From NCBI GenBank assembly GCA_016871805.1, contig VHCG01000004.1:55195-119194 (forward strand): DNA of 64,000 bases, in the 5' to 3' direction. The DNA is from Verrucomicrobiota bacterium (GTDB lineage Bacteria; Verrucomicrobiota; Verrucomicrobiia; Limisphaerales; UBA9464). Below the pieces are notes generated by a model, which was not told the origin of the DNA, made no database searches, and worked only from the letters and a program-made list of their open reading frames with translations. This document shows positions 31,233-41,007 of this stretch, one piece after another. Both the position numbers and the translations under genes were made by a program. Position 1 is the stretch's first letter. Every line of letters begins with the position of its first letter.

Positions 31233-33905
31233 TCACGGACCCACGACCCGCACCCGGAAATACTGGCTCTGGGTGGACGATGGCAGCGGCACCTCGACGG
31301 GTTCATCGGAAGTCCCGATGAACCAGCGGTTTTCCTCGGTCTCGACGGTGGACCAGGGTCCCGAGGACTCACTCGCAGACTGGACCTCGAAGCGCAGATT
31401 CGCCTTCCGGGTGAAGCGCAGTCGCAGATCCCCGGATTTACCCACCAGGGACGGCCGCCAGGCAACGGCGGAATTGTCAGGCGATTCACCGATGAGGAAT
31501 TCCAGTTCGTTGGCCAGTCCATCCCCGTCGGGATCCGCCTGCCGGGAGAGATCGGTACCCGGATGGATCTTGAGAACCGCATTGCTCCACTGGCCATAGG
31601 TGAACTCCCGATTCGGCAACGAATCCTGGATCCAGTGCTTCACCAGATCGATTCCCGAGGTATCCGGCACAAAGGTCGCCAGTGGAGGCATGTGATAGGG
31701 CGCGTCGTCCGAGATCCGTCGATAGACCGAGGAGGCTTGGAGATCACCAGGGGCGACGAGGAAGGTCGGGTTGCTGGCGTAGATGTCCTGGAGATTGTTC
31801 AGGGCTAGCGACCCAACAAGCCCGGATTCGTTGAGGGGAACCTCCAGTGCCCCGGACCACTGGGTTCGAAGGGGCCCGCCGGCGTGATGGCAGTAGGCAC
31901 AATTCACGGCCAGATAGGAGTGGACCCTATAATCTAGGCTCCATGAGTCATCGGCGGCACCGGCGAGCGCGGGAAGATGTCCAACCGACCGGGGCGGATT
32001 CGCGATGTATCCCTCGTCGATCAGCCACTGGATCTGGTTCATCTTCGGTCGTCCCTCGGAACCACCCGGATGGACATCCCGATTGAGCTGCGCCGTGACG
32101 AATCCAAGGATTCCACCGGCCGACTCGTTGTGGCAGCGCGTGCACTCGCTCCGCGAGGGAAAGCGCCAGCGCTGAGGGACGATCCTCCCCCTCCGGGATA
32201 CCCTAAGCGTCTCGTCCATGCCCGAATCCGGCACCAACTCGGCGTCATCCTGATCCTGATTCCATCGATAGGAGGCTCCCCAGACCTGGTTCCCCGAACC
32301 GGAGCAGACGAGCACTCGGGTCTCAATCCGCAATGGCGGTGAGCCAGGAGTGTCCGACGGCATCTCGAAGTGCTTGATCCAAAGACTGCCAGCCGGGAAG
32401 CCCCATGGCTTCGTCGCGTGGAACCCGATCTGGTGATCGAGCTGTGGAAGCGAGAACCAAAGCTTTTTTAGCGCGCCATCGGACCAGAACGGAATGGTCA
32501 CCTCGTAGGGTTCAATCCCTGGATTCGGACGAAGCGTCTTCAGATCCGAAAAGAGCCCGGTCTGGCTCAGGCGCGCCGGGATTGGCGGCCCCTCACGGAT
32601 CTCCAAGGTCAGGCGCATCGGACTGCCTCCGGAAATCGTGGAGAAAAAGAGGCCGTCACCGCCAGGACCCACCTCCACATCGGTGATGCCGGGATGCTCC
32701 GCGATCCACCGCACCGACGGCCGTCCCGCTTCGTCCAAAACCATCGAACCGATGGGGCCGCCAAGATCCGCAAAGACGAAGGAACCCTTCAGGTCCGGAT
32801 ACTGGGTGCCATGGTACCAGGTGCCGCCCGTGATGGAGACTTTTCCACCTTCATGCTCATATTCGTACAGGGGTGCTGAGTAGGGCTCATCCAAGACCGC
32901 AAAAGGCCAAGGGATGGTTCCCTCGAAGAGGATCCAGCCGTAATTGCCCCCGGGCTGGATCAGGTTGATTTCCTCGCGACGGTTCTGCCCGACATCGGTC
33001 GAAAACAGGCGTCCGGACGCGGGATCAAACGCCATCCGGAAGGGATTCCTCAACCCGACGGCATAGAATTCGGACCTCACGCTGCCGGGTTCCAGGACCT
33101 GCCTGAAATAGGACGTCAGTGCCACCAGAGGGTTGTCCCGCGGCACCCGAAAGGTGCCTGCGTGGATCGCCGGGTGTGCATTCGGCTTGAGGTTGGACTC
33201 CAGTCGATCCACATCGATCCGCAGGATGCCGCTGAAGAAATCCTTCTGCACGTGCTGTGAGTGCCCAAAGGTGTCAAAGGCCCCACCTCCATCGCCCAGT
33301 GAGATGTAGAGGTAGCCGTCCGGACCAAACCTGAGATCACCCCCGTTGTGGTCGGGACCCGGATCGCGCTGCGAGATCAGCGGCTGCTCGGAATCCGGAA
33401 GCGCGCGGTTGGGATCCGTCGGATCCACGCGAAACCGCGAAACCCTCTGGTGGAGCAGCGGACCCTCGGTGCTCTGGAGATCGGTCGAATAGAAGACATA
33501 GACCCAGCCGTTTTCCTTCCATCGGGGGTGGAAGGCCATGCCGAGGAGGCCGCACTCGGAATAGGCACGCACACGGTCCCTGAGATCGAGGAAGGTCGAC
33601 ACCCGGACCCCACCGGAGTCCGTGACCACAAAGACCTGCCCCGCCTGCCCCAAGACGAAGAGTCGATTGGTGTCCCCGGGCGCCTTCGACAGACGCGTCG
33701 CCGGCGGGAGCGCCTCGGCCCCGACGAATGCCGGGCGGACCCCATAGCGTTGCAGGGCCGGACGCAGAGGAATCCGAACGGTCTCGTTGGGAGCGCGCGC
33801 AAGGAGCGTGAAATCCACACACGCCGACACCAGGACGACGCGGACCCACAGCAGGAGGAGGTTGGCAATCCAACCGTCCTGAATCACCCGTGATGATCTG
33901 CACAC
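31233..33905 (-). CDS. PQQ-type sugar dehydrogenase fused to a diheme cytochrome c module
   Basis: About 890 residues from a GTG at 33905 (GTG 33887 also possible; no ATG near). A membrane/signal helix (IANLLLLWVRVVLVSA) starts it. Residues about 55-400 are a glucose/sorbosone dehydrogenase-type propeller (ECGLLGMAFHP, DHNGGDLRFGPDGYLYISLG, GLRNPFRMAFDP, GGNYGW). Residues about 430-780 resemble the SO2930 diheme family (LSQTGLFSDL, PFWSDGALKKLW, CTRCHN, CAYCHHAGG). It ends with DPDGDGLANELEFLIG and a beta module closing in YFRVRVVGP. Electrons from sugar oxidation could pass to heme in the same chain. It lies opposite in strand to the surrounding glycan genes. Confidence 0.8.
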   Translation of the reverse strand: MCRSSRVIQDGWIANLLLLWVRVVLVSACVDFTLLARAPNETVRIPLRPALQRYGVRPAFVGAEALPPATRLSKAPGDTNRLFVLGQAGQVFVVTDSGGVRVSTFLDLRDRVRAYSECGLLGMAFHPRWKENGWVYVFYSTDLQSTEGPLLHQRVSRFRVDPTDPNRALPDSEQPLISQRDPGPDHNGGDLRFGPDGYLYISLGDGGGAFDTFGHSQHVQKDFFSGILRIDVDRLESNLKPNAHPAIHAGTFRVPRDNPLVALTSYFRQVLEPGSVRSEFYAVGLRNPFRMAFDPASGRLFSTDVGQNRREEINLIQPGGNYGWILFEGTIPWPFAVLDEPYSAPLYEYEHEGGKVSITGGTWYHGTQYPDLKGSFVFADLGGPIGSMVLDEAGRPSVRWIAEHPGITDVEVGPGGDGLFFSTISGGSPMRLTLEIREGPPIPARLSQTGLFSDLKTLRPNPGIEPYEVTIPFWSDGALKKLWFSLPQLDHQIGFHATKPWGFPAGSLWIKHFEMPSDTPGSPPLRIETRVLVCSGSGNQVWGASYRWNQDQDDAELVPDSGMDETLRVSRRGRIVPQRWRFPSRSECTRCHNESAGGILGFVTAQLNRDVHPGGSEGRPKMNQIQWLIDEGYIANPPRSVGHLPALAGAADDSWSLDYRVHSYLAVNCAYCHHAGGPLRTQWSGALEVPLNESGLVGSLALNNLQDIYASNPTFLVAPGDLQASSVYRRISDDAPYHMPPLATFVPDTSGIDLVKHWIQDSLPNREFTYGQWSNAVLKIHPGTDLSRQADPDGDGLANELEFLIGESPDNSAVAWRPSLVGKSGDLRLRFTRKANLRFEVQSASESSGPWSTVETEENRWFIGTSDEPVEVPLPSSTQSQYFRVRVVGP

Positions 33906-34226
33906 GGCCACGTCCTTCCCTAAGCAAGCGCGACGCCAAATGCAAACGATGCCTGATCCATCACGGGAAATGATGTTGAAGATGCAATTTCGAATGATGG
34001 ACCTCCTCCATGGCCCTGGCGTTCCGGGCCGTAGGGGACCGAGGCTACCCTGCCGGAGCACAGGATCCGCGAGGAACATTTCCGCTGGATCATCGCCGAG
34101 TCTGCGATCGCCATCCGGGGATGGATCCGGACTTTCATGCGCCGTTGGCAAGGGATCCCGTTCAGGATTGCCCGAGAGGCCGGCCTTGCCTGAGTTTTGC
34201 CCCTGAACGCGGGAACCCGAGCGGCC
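33906..34226. other. Intergenic stretch between divergent genes
   Basis: 321 bases between the dehydrogenase/cytochrome gene and the next glycosyltransferase. Bases 33930-34000 are clearly more AT-rich than their surroundings and are the likely promoter zone for the leftward gene. I saw no gene, repeat or convincing hairpin. Confidence 0.4.
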
Positions 34227-35399
34227 ATGAGAATCGTCTTCGTCTGCAACGAGCTGCCCCCGGCCAGCGCCGGAGGCATCGGTCCGGCCGTGGCGACGCT
34301 GGCCCGCGGCCTGGCCCGGCTGGGGCACCCGGTGACCGTCGTGGGTGTCTACGACGAAGACCATCGGTGGAACCTCCCCGGCGTGGAGGTGCGCCCACTC
34401 ACCCGCGCCTATTCGGTCTGGTTCCGCCCGTTCTTCCGGAAGCATGACCTGCGACGCCTCGCCATCCACAGGGAGCTGCGTCGACTCAAGACCGGGCCGG
34501 GGGTCGACGTGGTCGAGTGGCCCGACTACGAAGGCCTGTTCTGGAAGCCCATCCCGGGTGTCGTCGACGTGATCCGGAACCATGGCCCTCGGATCAGCCA
34601 CCGGCTGCACGGACTCGCCCAGCACTATCCGCACTGGGAGAAACTCGAGTTCCGCACCCTCAGGACCATCCCGAACTGGATCGGTGTCTCCAAGTGGTTC
34701 ATGGACGAATGGCTCCGGATCACCGGCGCCCGTCCCGCCCGCTCCACCGTCGTCTACAACCCCGTCGACCTGTCGCTGTTCCATCCGGAGACCGACCCCA
34801 GCCAGGTGGATCCCAACCGGGTGCTCTACGCGGGCACGCTGATGCAGCGGAAGGGGGTCCTGAGCCTCCTCAAGGCAGCGAACCTGTTCCTCCGGGACTG
34901 TCCGGAGGCACGCCTCCATGTAAGCGGCAGGGAGTTCGAGAAGATCCCGGACCTCGAGGCGATCCTCGATGATGCCGTTCGGGACCGGGTCACCCTTGCC
35001 TATCCGATGCCTCAGGCGCGGCTTGCGCGGCTCATGCGACGCTCGGCCCTGTTCGCGATGCCCAGCGTGCTCGAGTCGTTCGGCAACGTGTGGGCCGAAG
35101 CCATGGCCTCGGGCATCCCGGTCGTCGGCAGCCGCCTCACCTGTGGTCCGGAGATCGTCCCAACCGATGTCGCCGGGTTGCTGGCAGACCCGGCTCGTCC
35201 CGAGGAAATCGCCCAAACGGTGGTCCGACTGCTCCGGGATGCCAGCCTCCGGCAGCGGATGGGGCAGTCCGGAAGACGGATCGCCGAGAGCCGGTTCTCC
35301 CTCGATGTCGGAGTGTCCCGGACCCTCGAATTCTACCGGTGCTGCCTGGAGCAGCGCCCACTCCCGGAACACCTCATCCGGCTCCCCGGGGAGGCCTGA
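34227..35399 (+). CDS. Glycosyltransferase, GT4 type
   Basis: 390 residues from the ATG at 34227. It has a GT-B fold: N-terminal glycine loop (FVCNELPPASAGGIGPAVATLARGL), linker, then a donor domain with RVLYAGTLMQRKGVLSLLKA and the EX7E motif in VLESFGNVWAEAMASGIPVV. This is typical of GT4 capsular/LPS glycosyltransferases. The reading frame on the other strand across this gene, an extension of the dehydrogenase frame, is an artefact. It ends 7 bases before the convergent methyltransferase at 35407. Confidence 0.88.
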   Translation: MRIVFVCNELPPASAGGIGPAVATLARGLARLGHPVTVVGVYDEDHRWNLPGVEVRPLTRAYSVWFRPFFRKHDLRRLAIHRELRRLKTGPGVDVVEWPDYEGLFWKPIPGVVDVIRNHGPRISHRLHGLAQHYPHWEKLEFRTLRTIPNWIGVSKWFMDEWLRITGARPARSTVVYNPVDLSLFHPETDPSQVDPNRVLYAGTLMQRKGVLSLLKAANLFLRDCPEARLHVSGREFEKIPDLEAILDDAVRDRVTLAYPMPQARLARLMRRSALFAMPSVLESFGNVWAEAMASGIPVVGSRLTCGPEIVPTDVAGLLADPARPEEIAQTVVRLLRDASLRQRMGQSGRRIAESRFSLDVGVSRTLEFYRCCLEQRPLPEHLIRLPGEA

Positions 35400-35406
35400 G
35401 GAGCGC

Positions 35407-36291
35407 TTACCGGCGGACGAGGGTGAATCCCTTCACCGCGAGATGGAAGGGCACCAGAGGCTTGGGCTTCCGTCCAAACAACGGCTTGATGAGATTCTGC
35501 TTCAGCAGGAAACGATGCTTCTCCAGGCCCGTCCGCACCGGCCACGGATAGGGTCCATCCTGGGTCTCCAGGATGTCGGCCGGGTGGGTGCAGACCTCGG
35601 GATGCCGAAGAGTGAAATGCCGCTCCAGCTCCCGGAGCAGGCGCTTGTAGGGCACGACACCGATCTCCTGGTCCCCGCGCAGATCCAGGTCCAGGGTCAG
35701 AACCAGGAGTCCACCCGGACGAAGCACCCGGACGATCTCACGGACGGTGCCGGCCAGATCCGGGATGTGCTCCAGAACGCTGACACAGAAGACCAGATCG
35801 AGTTCACCATCGGCGATGGGCAGCCGGGACTCCTCGATGAGACGGACCTCCACGCGGCCTCGGCCCGCTCCGACCAGTGGTATGGCCCTCGAGAGGTCCT
35901 TGCGGCAGATTGGGTCGGTGTCGACACAGACCACCTCGTAGCCAAGGCGTGCCGCGGCAAACGGGAAGAAGGTGACGCCACTGCCGAGATCCGCGGCCTT
36001 CAGGCAGGCGTTCGAGACCGCTTCGGAGCGGGCGCGGGCCAGCTGGCGATACACATACGGGTATTCCCAACACCGGCTCCAATTGTGGAGCGGATCCCTC
36101 GGCCACGCATACTCGGGGCTTCGGAACGCCGCCTCATGGCCCAGGAACTCATCCTGGACCCTTTCGAGTCCTGAGAAGATCTCGCGCCATTCCGGATGAT
36201 CCAGATCGGAGATCGCGGCCAGACCACATCGATCGAACGGGTGACCGTCCACATAGCCGATCCGTGTCGCCTCTGGTGTGTTCTGTGGCAT
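35407..36291 (-). CDS. Class I SAM-dependent methyltransferase (locus copy 2)
   Basis: 294 residues. An N-terminal helical part of about 95 residues precedes the methyltransferase core: motif I AADLGSGVTFFPFAAARLG, acidic ribose-binding VCVDTDP, and FCVSVLEHIPDLAGTVREIVRVLRPGG. The C-terminal 70 residues are basic, which fits work at the membrane or on a glycolipid. It is the only glycan gene in the locus on the minus strand and is divergent from the GT2 gene. Substrate unknown; sugar O-methylation is the natural guess from context. Confidence 0.82.
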   Translation of the reverse strand: MPQNTPEATRIGYVDGHPFDRCGLAAISDLDHPEWREIFSGLERVQDEFLGHEAAFRSPEYAWPRDPLHNWSRCWEYPYVYRQLARARSEAVSNACLKAADLGSGVTFFPFAAARLGYEVVCVDTDPICRKDLSRAIPLVGAGRGRVEVRLIEESRLPIADGELDLVFCVSVLEHIPDLAGTVREIVRVLRPGGLLVLTLDLDLRGDQEIGVVPYKRLLRELERHFTLRHPEVCTHPADILETQDGPYPWPVRTGLEKHRFLLKQNLIKPLFGRKPKPLVPFHLAVKGFTLVRR

Positions 36292-36585
36292 CTCGGCCCC
36301 GGGTTCCGCAAGGCGGGTCGACGCTGGCCTCCGGGATGCACCGAGGCAAGCCCCAACCCGTTCCTGGGGCGGCAGGGCTCACCGTCATGAGGCGTCAGCC
36401 CCCTCGGAACGGAGCCCGCCCGGAATACCCGGTCCCTCGACGCCCCACGCCGAGTCCAAGGTCCGGGCTCCACCCCCGTGGCCGACTCTTGGATCCCGGT
36501 CCACCCCGAGGTCTGGACACCGACGGTCGATGCCAACCACACTCCAATCCGGAGAGCCGATGTCCTTGCCCATCCGCATGCACCC

Positions 36586-37416
36586 ATGAACGGGATCTCG
36601 ATCGTGATCCGGACCAAGAACTCGTCAGCGACACTGCCGCTGGTGCTTTCGAAGCTCCGCAGGAATGATGAGGATGAGTTGATCGTCGTCGACTCCGGAT
36701 CCACCGATGACACCGTCCGGATCGCGGAGCAGGCCGGGGCCCGGGTCATCCACATGGCCAGCCAGGAGTTCACCTACGGAAGGTCCCTGAACCTGGGGTT
36801 CTCCGCTGCGCGGAATGACTGGGTCCTCTCGCTGAGCTCCCACTGCATCCCGGGGCCCGACGACCTCGTGGGCGTCTACCGACGGGCCATCTCGAGGTTC
36901 CCGGAGGATCTGGTGGCGGCGGCGGGGCCAATGCTCTATTCGGACCTTGATGCCGCCATGGGCGCGGGGGTGACCCATTTCCATGGGACGGAGTTCGCTG
37001 GCGGTTTCGGCATCGGTGCAGGCAACCCCAACTGCATCTACCGAAGGAGTGTCTGGTCGACCCGCCGCTTCGACGAACTGGCCGAGGCCTCCGAGGACTA
37101 TGAGTGGTACGTCTGGGCGATCCGGTCGGGCTGGTCCCTCGCCATCGTCCATGCCGCCACCGTCTACTACCGATCCCAGCGAGGGGCGGCCTACTTCTTC
37201 AACAAGGGACGCATCGATTTCCGGGCAGGCCGAAAACTGATCGTGATGCCCCGACCCCGGGTGTCCGTGGTCTGCAGCCACTCCGCAAAGCTTCTCCTTC
37301 ACGCGCTCCTCGGGAAGATGCCCTACCCCTGTTTCGTCGCCTCGTTCTGGCATTACATCGGCAGCTATTACGAGTCGCGTTGGCCTCGCGATCCGGCCCA
37401 TCCTTCGTCGGTCTGA
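36586..37416 (+). CDS. Glycosyltransferase family 2
   Basis: 276 residues from the ATG at 36586. It begins at once with the GT-A fold (GISIVIRTKNSSATLPLVLS, LIVVDSGSTDDTV) and has the ED-type acceptor motif EASEDYEWYVWAI that supplies the catalytic base in inverting GT2 enzymes. The C-terminus (about 225-265) is hydrophobic and aromatic and may touch the membrane. It resembles rhamnosyl- and other GT2 transferases of O-antigen clusters. It is followed 55 bases later by a methyltransferase on the same strand. Confidence 0.88.
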   Translation: MNGISIVIRTKNSSATLPLVLSKLRRNDEDELIVVDSGSTDDTVRIAEQAGARVIHMASQEFTYGRSLNLGFSAARNDWVLSLSSHCIPGPDDLVGVYRRAISRFPEDLVAAAGPMLYSDLDAAMGAGVTHFHGTEFAGGFGIGAGNPNCIYRRSVWSTRRFDELAEASEDYEWYVWAIRSGWSLAIVHAATVYYRSQRGAAYFFNKGRIDFRAGRKLIVMPRPRVSVVCSHSAKLLLHALLGKMPYPCFVASFWHYIGSYYESRWPRDPAHPSSV

Positions 37417-37471
37417 TCCCGGGGGCTGAACCCGATCCCGGAACTGCCCACAGGCCCCTGAACGACTCGTC

Positions 37472-38470
37472 ATGAAACGCGACCACGTCCGCCACCTTGT
37501 GTGTCCCAAGTGTCGGCTGCCCCTCGACTGGGATTCCACGTCCGCACCCGTGCCGGACCCGGTCATCGAAGGTCGACTCGTCTGCGGCGGGTGCCGGTCC
37601 GGCTATCCTGTCCGGGCAGGCATCCCCAGGTTCGTGCCGGTCGACAACTACGCCACCGGGTTCGGCCTCCAGTGGAACCGCCACGCGGCGACACAACTGG
37701 ACAGCCATACGGGGCTCCCGCTGACCGAGGAGCGCTTCTTCCGCGCCACGGGCTGGCCCCGGCGCATGACCGGCGAGACGATCCTCGAAGTGGGGTGCGG
37801 GGCGGGGCGATTCACGGAGCAGGCCGCCGGGACAGGGGCCATGGTCCTGTCGCTCGACTACAGCTCGGCGGTCGACGCCAACAAGGCCTCGAATGGGCAC
37901 CGGGAGAACGTCCTGATCGTCCAGGGGGACGCCTATGCGATGCCATTCGCCCAAGGGAGCCTCGATCGGGTGTTCTGTCTCGGCGTCCTCCAGCACACTC
38001 CAGATGTCCGGAAGACCTTCCTCGAGCTGCCAAAGTACCTGAAGCCCGGGGGTCATCTCGCGGTCGACGCTTACAAGCGGTTTCCCTGGTGGAAGCAGTG
38101 GACGATCACCAAGTACTGGGCCCGGCCCTTCACCCGAAGGATGGATCCAAAGACCCTCTACGATCGGGTCGCCGCCTACATCCGGTTCATGTGGCCGATC
38201 TGCCGCTGGATCAATCTGCTGCCAAAGGGGCGGAACCTGAACTGGAAGCTGTTGGTGGCGGACTATCGGGGGCTCTTCGCCCTCGATGAACGCCTCCTGC
38301 GGGACTGGGCGGTCCTGGACACCTACGACATGCTGGCGCCGGCATACGACCAGCCGCAGACCCTGGAAACACTCCAGGGATGGTTCCGCGAGGCCGGACT
38401 TGTAGACGTCGAGTTCGGCTATGGCCTGAACGGACATGAGGGACGCGGACGCAGGCCATCCACGGGCTGA
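37472..38470 (+). CDS. SAM methyltransferase with N-terminal zinc ribbon (locus copy 3)
   Basis: 332 residues. Residues 1-55 form a Trm112-like zinc ribbon: Cys11 and Cys14 (CPKC), Cys38 and Cys41 (CGGC), then AGIPRFVP. The methyltransferase core follows at about 100-220 (ILEVGCGAGRFTEQAA, VFCLGVLQHTPDVRKTF, LKPGGHLAVD). The last 110 residues are Trp/Arg-rich. A Trm112-like domain fused in cis is seen in several sugar- and lipid-modifying methyltransferases. It sits between a GT2 gene and another methyltransferase gene in the surface-glycan locus. Confidence 0.85.
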   Translation: MKRDHVRHLVCPKCRLPLDWDSTSAPVPDPVIEGRLVCGGCRSGYPVRAGIPRFVPVDNYATGFGLQWNRHAATQLDSHTGLPLTEERFFRATGWPRRMTGETILEVGCGAGRFTEQAAGTGAMVLSLDYSSAVDANKASNGHRENVLIVQGDAYAMPFAQGSLDRVFCLGVLQHTPDVRKTFLELPKYLKPGGHLAVDAYKRFPWWKQWTITKYWARPFTRRMDPKTLYDRVAAYIRFMWPICRWINLLPKGRNLNWKLLVADYRGLFALDERLLRDWAVLDTYDMLAPAYDQPQTLETLQGWFREAGLVDVEFGYGLNGHEGRGRRPSTG

Positions 38471-38650
38471 ACCGGGGCCCAATCCCGGAACGCACCGGAG
38501 CCTGCTCGCCGCAGCCGGGGTGACACCGCTGCGCCCGTGAATCGCCCGTGAATCGGGTTTGCGGTCCGTCCCTGGTTGTTTTGAACTCGGGAGCGCCGGT
38601 TGTCGAGCACACCCCATTGGATGCGCTCCAACCGCCGGCCAAGGATCTCG

Positions 38651-39409
38651 ATGAATTGGTATTCCGATGAACGGGTGAGGTCGGTCCGCATGCTGACCCG
38701 ACTCATGACAGCGCGGGGCTCCAGGTCCGCGCTGCATCTGTGCAATCTGGTCGCATCGGTCCACTTCAGCGGACTGCCCACCATCACCCTGACGGAGATG
38801 CGAGCCCGACTCGGACGTGGGACTCCGGGTGCAGCGCCTGGGAATGTGGTCCTGCACGGCGAACTGCATGGTTTCGGGGCGGGCTCGATCGGCGAGATGG
38901 CGGGACTGTCCTCCCTAGTTGCCGCGCACCAGCCGAGGAACCTCCTCGAGTTCGGAACGTGTCAGGGATGCTCCACCTGGCATCTATGGGCCAATTCGCC
39001 GAAGGACGCCCGCATCACCACCGTGGACCTTCCCTCGGGCCTCACAGTGGAGGGATCCACCGACCCCGAGCTCCAGGGGGACAAGGTCCGGCGGTTCCTG
39101 CCCGAGGATCCACGGGTCCGGCTCGTCGAGACCGACTCACGATCCTTCGACCCCTCTTTTCTCGGCAGTGTCGACTTCTGCTTCATCGATGCCGGCCACT
39201 CCTACGCCTGCGTGAAGAACGACACCGAAAAGGCTCTCTCCGTGCTCGTCCGGGGCGGACTCCTGGTCTGGCACGACGCCACCTGGACGGACGACGACTA
39301 CGGAGTGAACCGATACCTCAAGGAACTCCGCGGACAGGGCATGGACATCCGGCAGCTGACCTTGGGCCCATTCGACTACTGTGCTCTCGCCGTATTGGTC
39401 CGTGCCTAG
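38651..39409 (+). CDS. SAM methyltransferase, Methyltransf_24-like (locus copy 4)
   Basis: 252 residues; the ATG at 38651 is chosen because AAGGA lies 5 bases upstream. The core has motif I LLEFGTCQGCSTWHLWA, the acidic strand TTVDLPSG, and SVDFCFIDAGHSYACVKNDTEKAL followed by GGLLVWHDATW, a pattern of the Methyltransf_24 family (often O-methyltransferases acting on sugars or cephalosporin-like hydroxyls). Asp in FIDAGH and His/Asp in WHDATW may hold a metal. It lies between a methyltransferase and the flippase. Confidence 0.82.
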   Translation: MNWYSDERVRSVRMLTRLMTARGSRSALHLCNLVASVHFSGLPTITLTEMRARLGRGTPGAAPGNVVLHGELHGFGAGSIGEMAGLSSLVAAHQPRNLLEFGTCQGCSTWHLWANSPKDARITTVDLPSGLTVEGSTDPELQGDKVRRFLPEDPRVRLVETDSRSFDPSFLGSVDFCFIDAGHSYACVKNDTEKALSVLVRGGLLVWHDATWTDDDYGVNRYLKELRGQGMDIRQLTLGPFDYCALAVLVRA

Positions 39410-39535
39410 AGGGATGAGAGCAAAGGACCCCGGCAAAACCCCTGATCGCGCCGGGGCCCACGGTGGGGTCGGCCCAGGCATTGGCACGTTTTCGCCTCGT
39501 GTCCCCAGCCCCGCGGGCGCAGGATTGGGGCCTTA

Positions 39536-40921
39536 ATGACGGGTCGGGAGCATGAGGAGTCGACCACAAGGGCCCCCGGGCCCGGGGCCCTCGCCTCGCC
39601 CTACGCCAGACTGCTGAAGGGCCTCCGATCCGACTCCGGACGCGGTCGACTGACCCGGGCCGCCTCGTGGAATGTCCTGGGAGGCGGGGTCTCACGCCTC
39701 GGCACCCTGCTGGCCTCCTTCTGGATCGCCCGATCCCTGGGCCGGGAGGGTCTGGGTCAGCTCGGGGTGGTGCTGACGACGTGCACCACCCTCTCCGTCC
39801 TCGCCAGCTTCGGTCTGGGAACGACTGCGACCCGATTCATCTCGATGAGCAGAGCCTCGGATCCCCACCGGGCGGGACGGATCGCAGTCCTTGTGACCGT
39901 CGTGACAGTCCTGCTGTCGACGGGGGTGTCCGTCGCGGTTCTGATCTGGTCGACACCCCTGTCCTCGAGGCTCCTGGGCACGGCGGAATTCGGCCCCTTC
40001 CTCAGGCTGGCGGTGCCGATCCTGGTCCTCGGGGCGCTCCAGGAGACAATCCATGGGGTCCTGGCTGGACTCGAGGCGTTTCCAAGCATCGCCAAATCCA
40101 GTGCATTGACCGGCATCACCCAGGCCCTGGGCATGGTGGCTGGGGCGCACTGGGGACACATTGCAGGCTGCATCTGCGGGGCGGTGTCGGGGTCCCTGGT
40201 CGGTGTTGTGGGTTCCTTGATCCTGCTCCGGTCCGAGATCCGGCGCCACGGGACCGGGGCCGACACCCGCGGATGCCTGCAGGAATGGGGACCGATCTGG
40301 CGGTTTGCCCTGCCGGCGGTCCTCGTGGGTGGGATTGTCATGCTGGCCCATTGGGTGGGCACGGTGCTCCTGGTGCGGAGTCCGAACGGAGCCGATCAGA
40401 TGGGCCTCTTCACGGCGGCCAACCAGTGGCGGAACGCGATTCTGTACGTCCCCAACCTCATCGCCTCGGCGGGACTGCCCGTGCTCACACAGCTGTGGGT
40501 CGGCCGGGGCGGGACCGCCTACGTTCAGGCGGTCCGGTTCAAGTTCCTGATCGGCCTCCTGTCCTCGGCATCGATCGCCGTGCCCCTCGTGCTCCTCTCC
40601 GGCGTCATCTTCAGGGGCTATGGATCCGAATTCACCGGTGGCCCCGCCGTTCTGGCCCTGCTGGCCGGATCCGCAGTGCTGGCGTCGTCCGCCAACATGC
40701 TCGGACAGGCCATCGTGGGTGAGGGTCGGATGTGGACCGGCATGGCCGTCAACCTGGTCTGGGCCTCCGCACTCGTGGCGCTCGCCCACCGGTGGATCCC
40801 CTCGGCCGGGGCGCTCGGCCTGGCCCTGGCCAACCTCGCCTCGTTCACCCTCTACCTGGCGATGCTCGGCGGACTCTTCCTCATCGGCCAGAGGCGTGGG
40901 ACTTCCCGGCAGGATCCCTAG
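39536..40921 (+). CDS. Polysaccharide flippase (Wzx/MATE-like oligosaccharide exporter)
   Basis: 461 residues with about 12 hydrophobic segments and a cytoplasmic N-terminus of about 45 residues. The opening RAASWNVLGGGVSRLGTLLASFWIARSLGREGLGQLG is the classic start of the polysaccharide-synthesis MOP family. It would move the lipid-linked repeat unit across the inner membrane. AGGATTGGGG upstream of the ATG may serve as ribosome binding site. It is followed by the polymerase/ligase gene, the expected order in a Wzx/Wzy pathway. Confidence 0.88.
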   Translation: MTGREHEESTTRAPGPGALASPYARLLKGLRSDSGRGRLTRAASWNVLGGGVSRLGTLLASFWIARSLGREGLGQLGVVLTTCTTLSVLASFGLGTTATRFISMSRASDPHRAGRIAVLVTVVTVLLSTGVSVAVLIWSTPLSSRLLGTAEFGPFLRLAVPILVLGALQETIHGVLAGLEAFPSIAKSSALTGITQALGMVAGAHWGHIAGCICGAVSGSLVGVVGSLILLRSEIRRHGTGADTRGCLQEWGPIWRFALPAVLVGGIVMLAHWVGTVLLVRSPNGADQMGLFTAANQWRNAILYVPNLIASAGLPVLTQLWVGRGGTAYVQAVRFKFLIGLLSSASIAVPLVLLSGVIFRGYGSEFTGGPAVLALLAGSAVLASSANMLGQAIVGEGRMWTGMAVNLVWASALVALAHRWIPSAGALGLALANLASFTLYLAMLGGLFLIGQRRGTSRQDP

Positions 40922-41007
40922 CACACGAGCGCAGCCGTCGGATCCGTCGGAGGCCGACAGGCGAGCCGCCTGCCTCCAAGGGACGCCCGCCAGCACGGAC
41001 CAAGGCG

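Noticed and set aside
33906..35372. Extension of the dehydrogenase/cytochrome frame to 1379 codons
   Set aside because: The added part is the antisense of the glycosyltransferase at 34227 and has no domain; the membrane helix and propeller begin near the GTG codons at 33905/33887.
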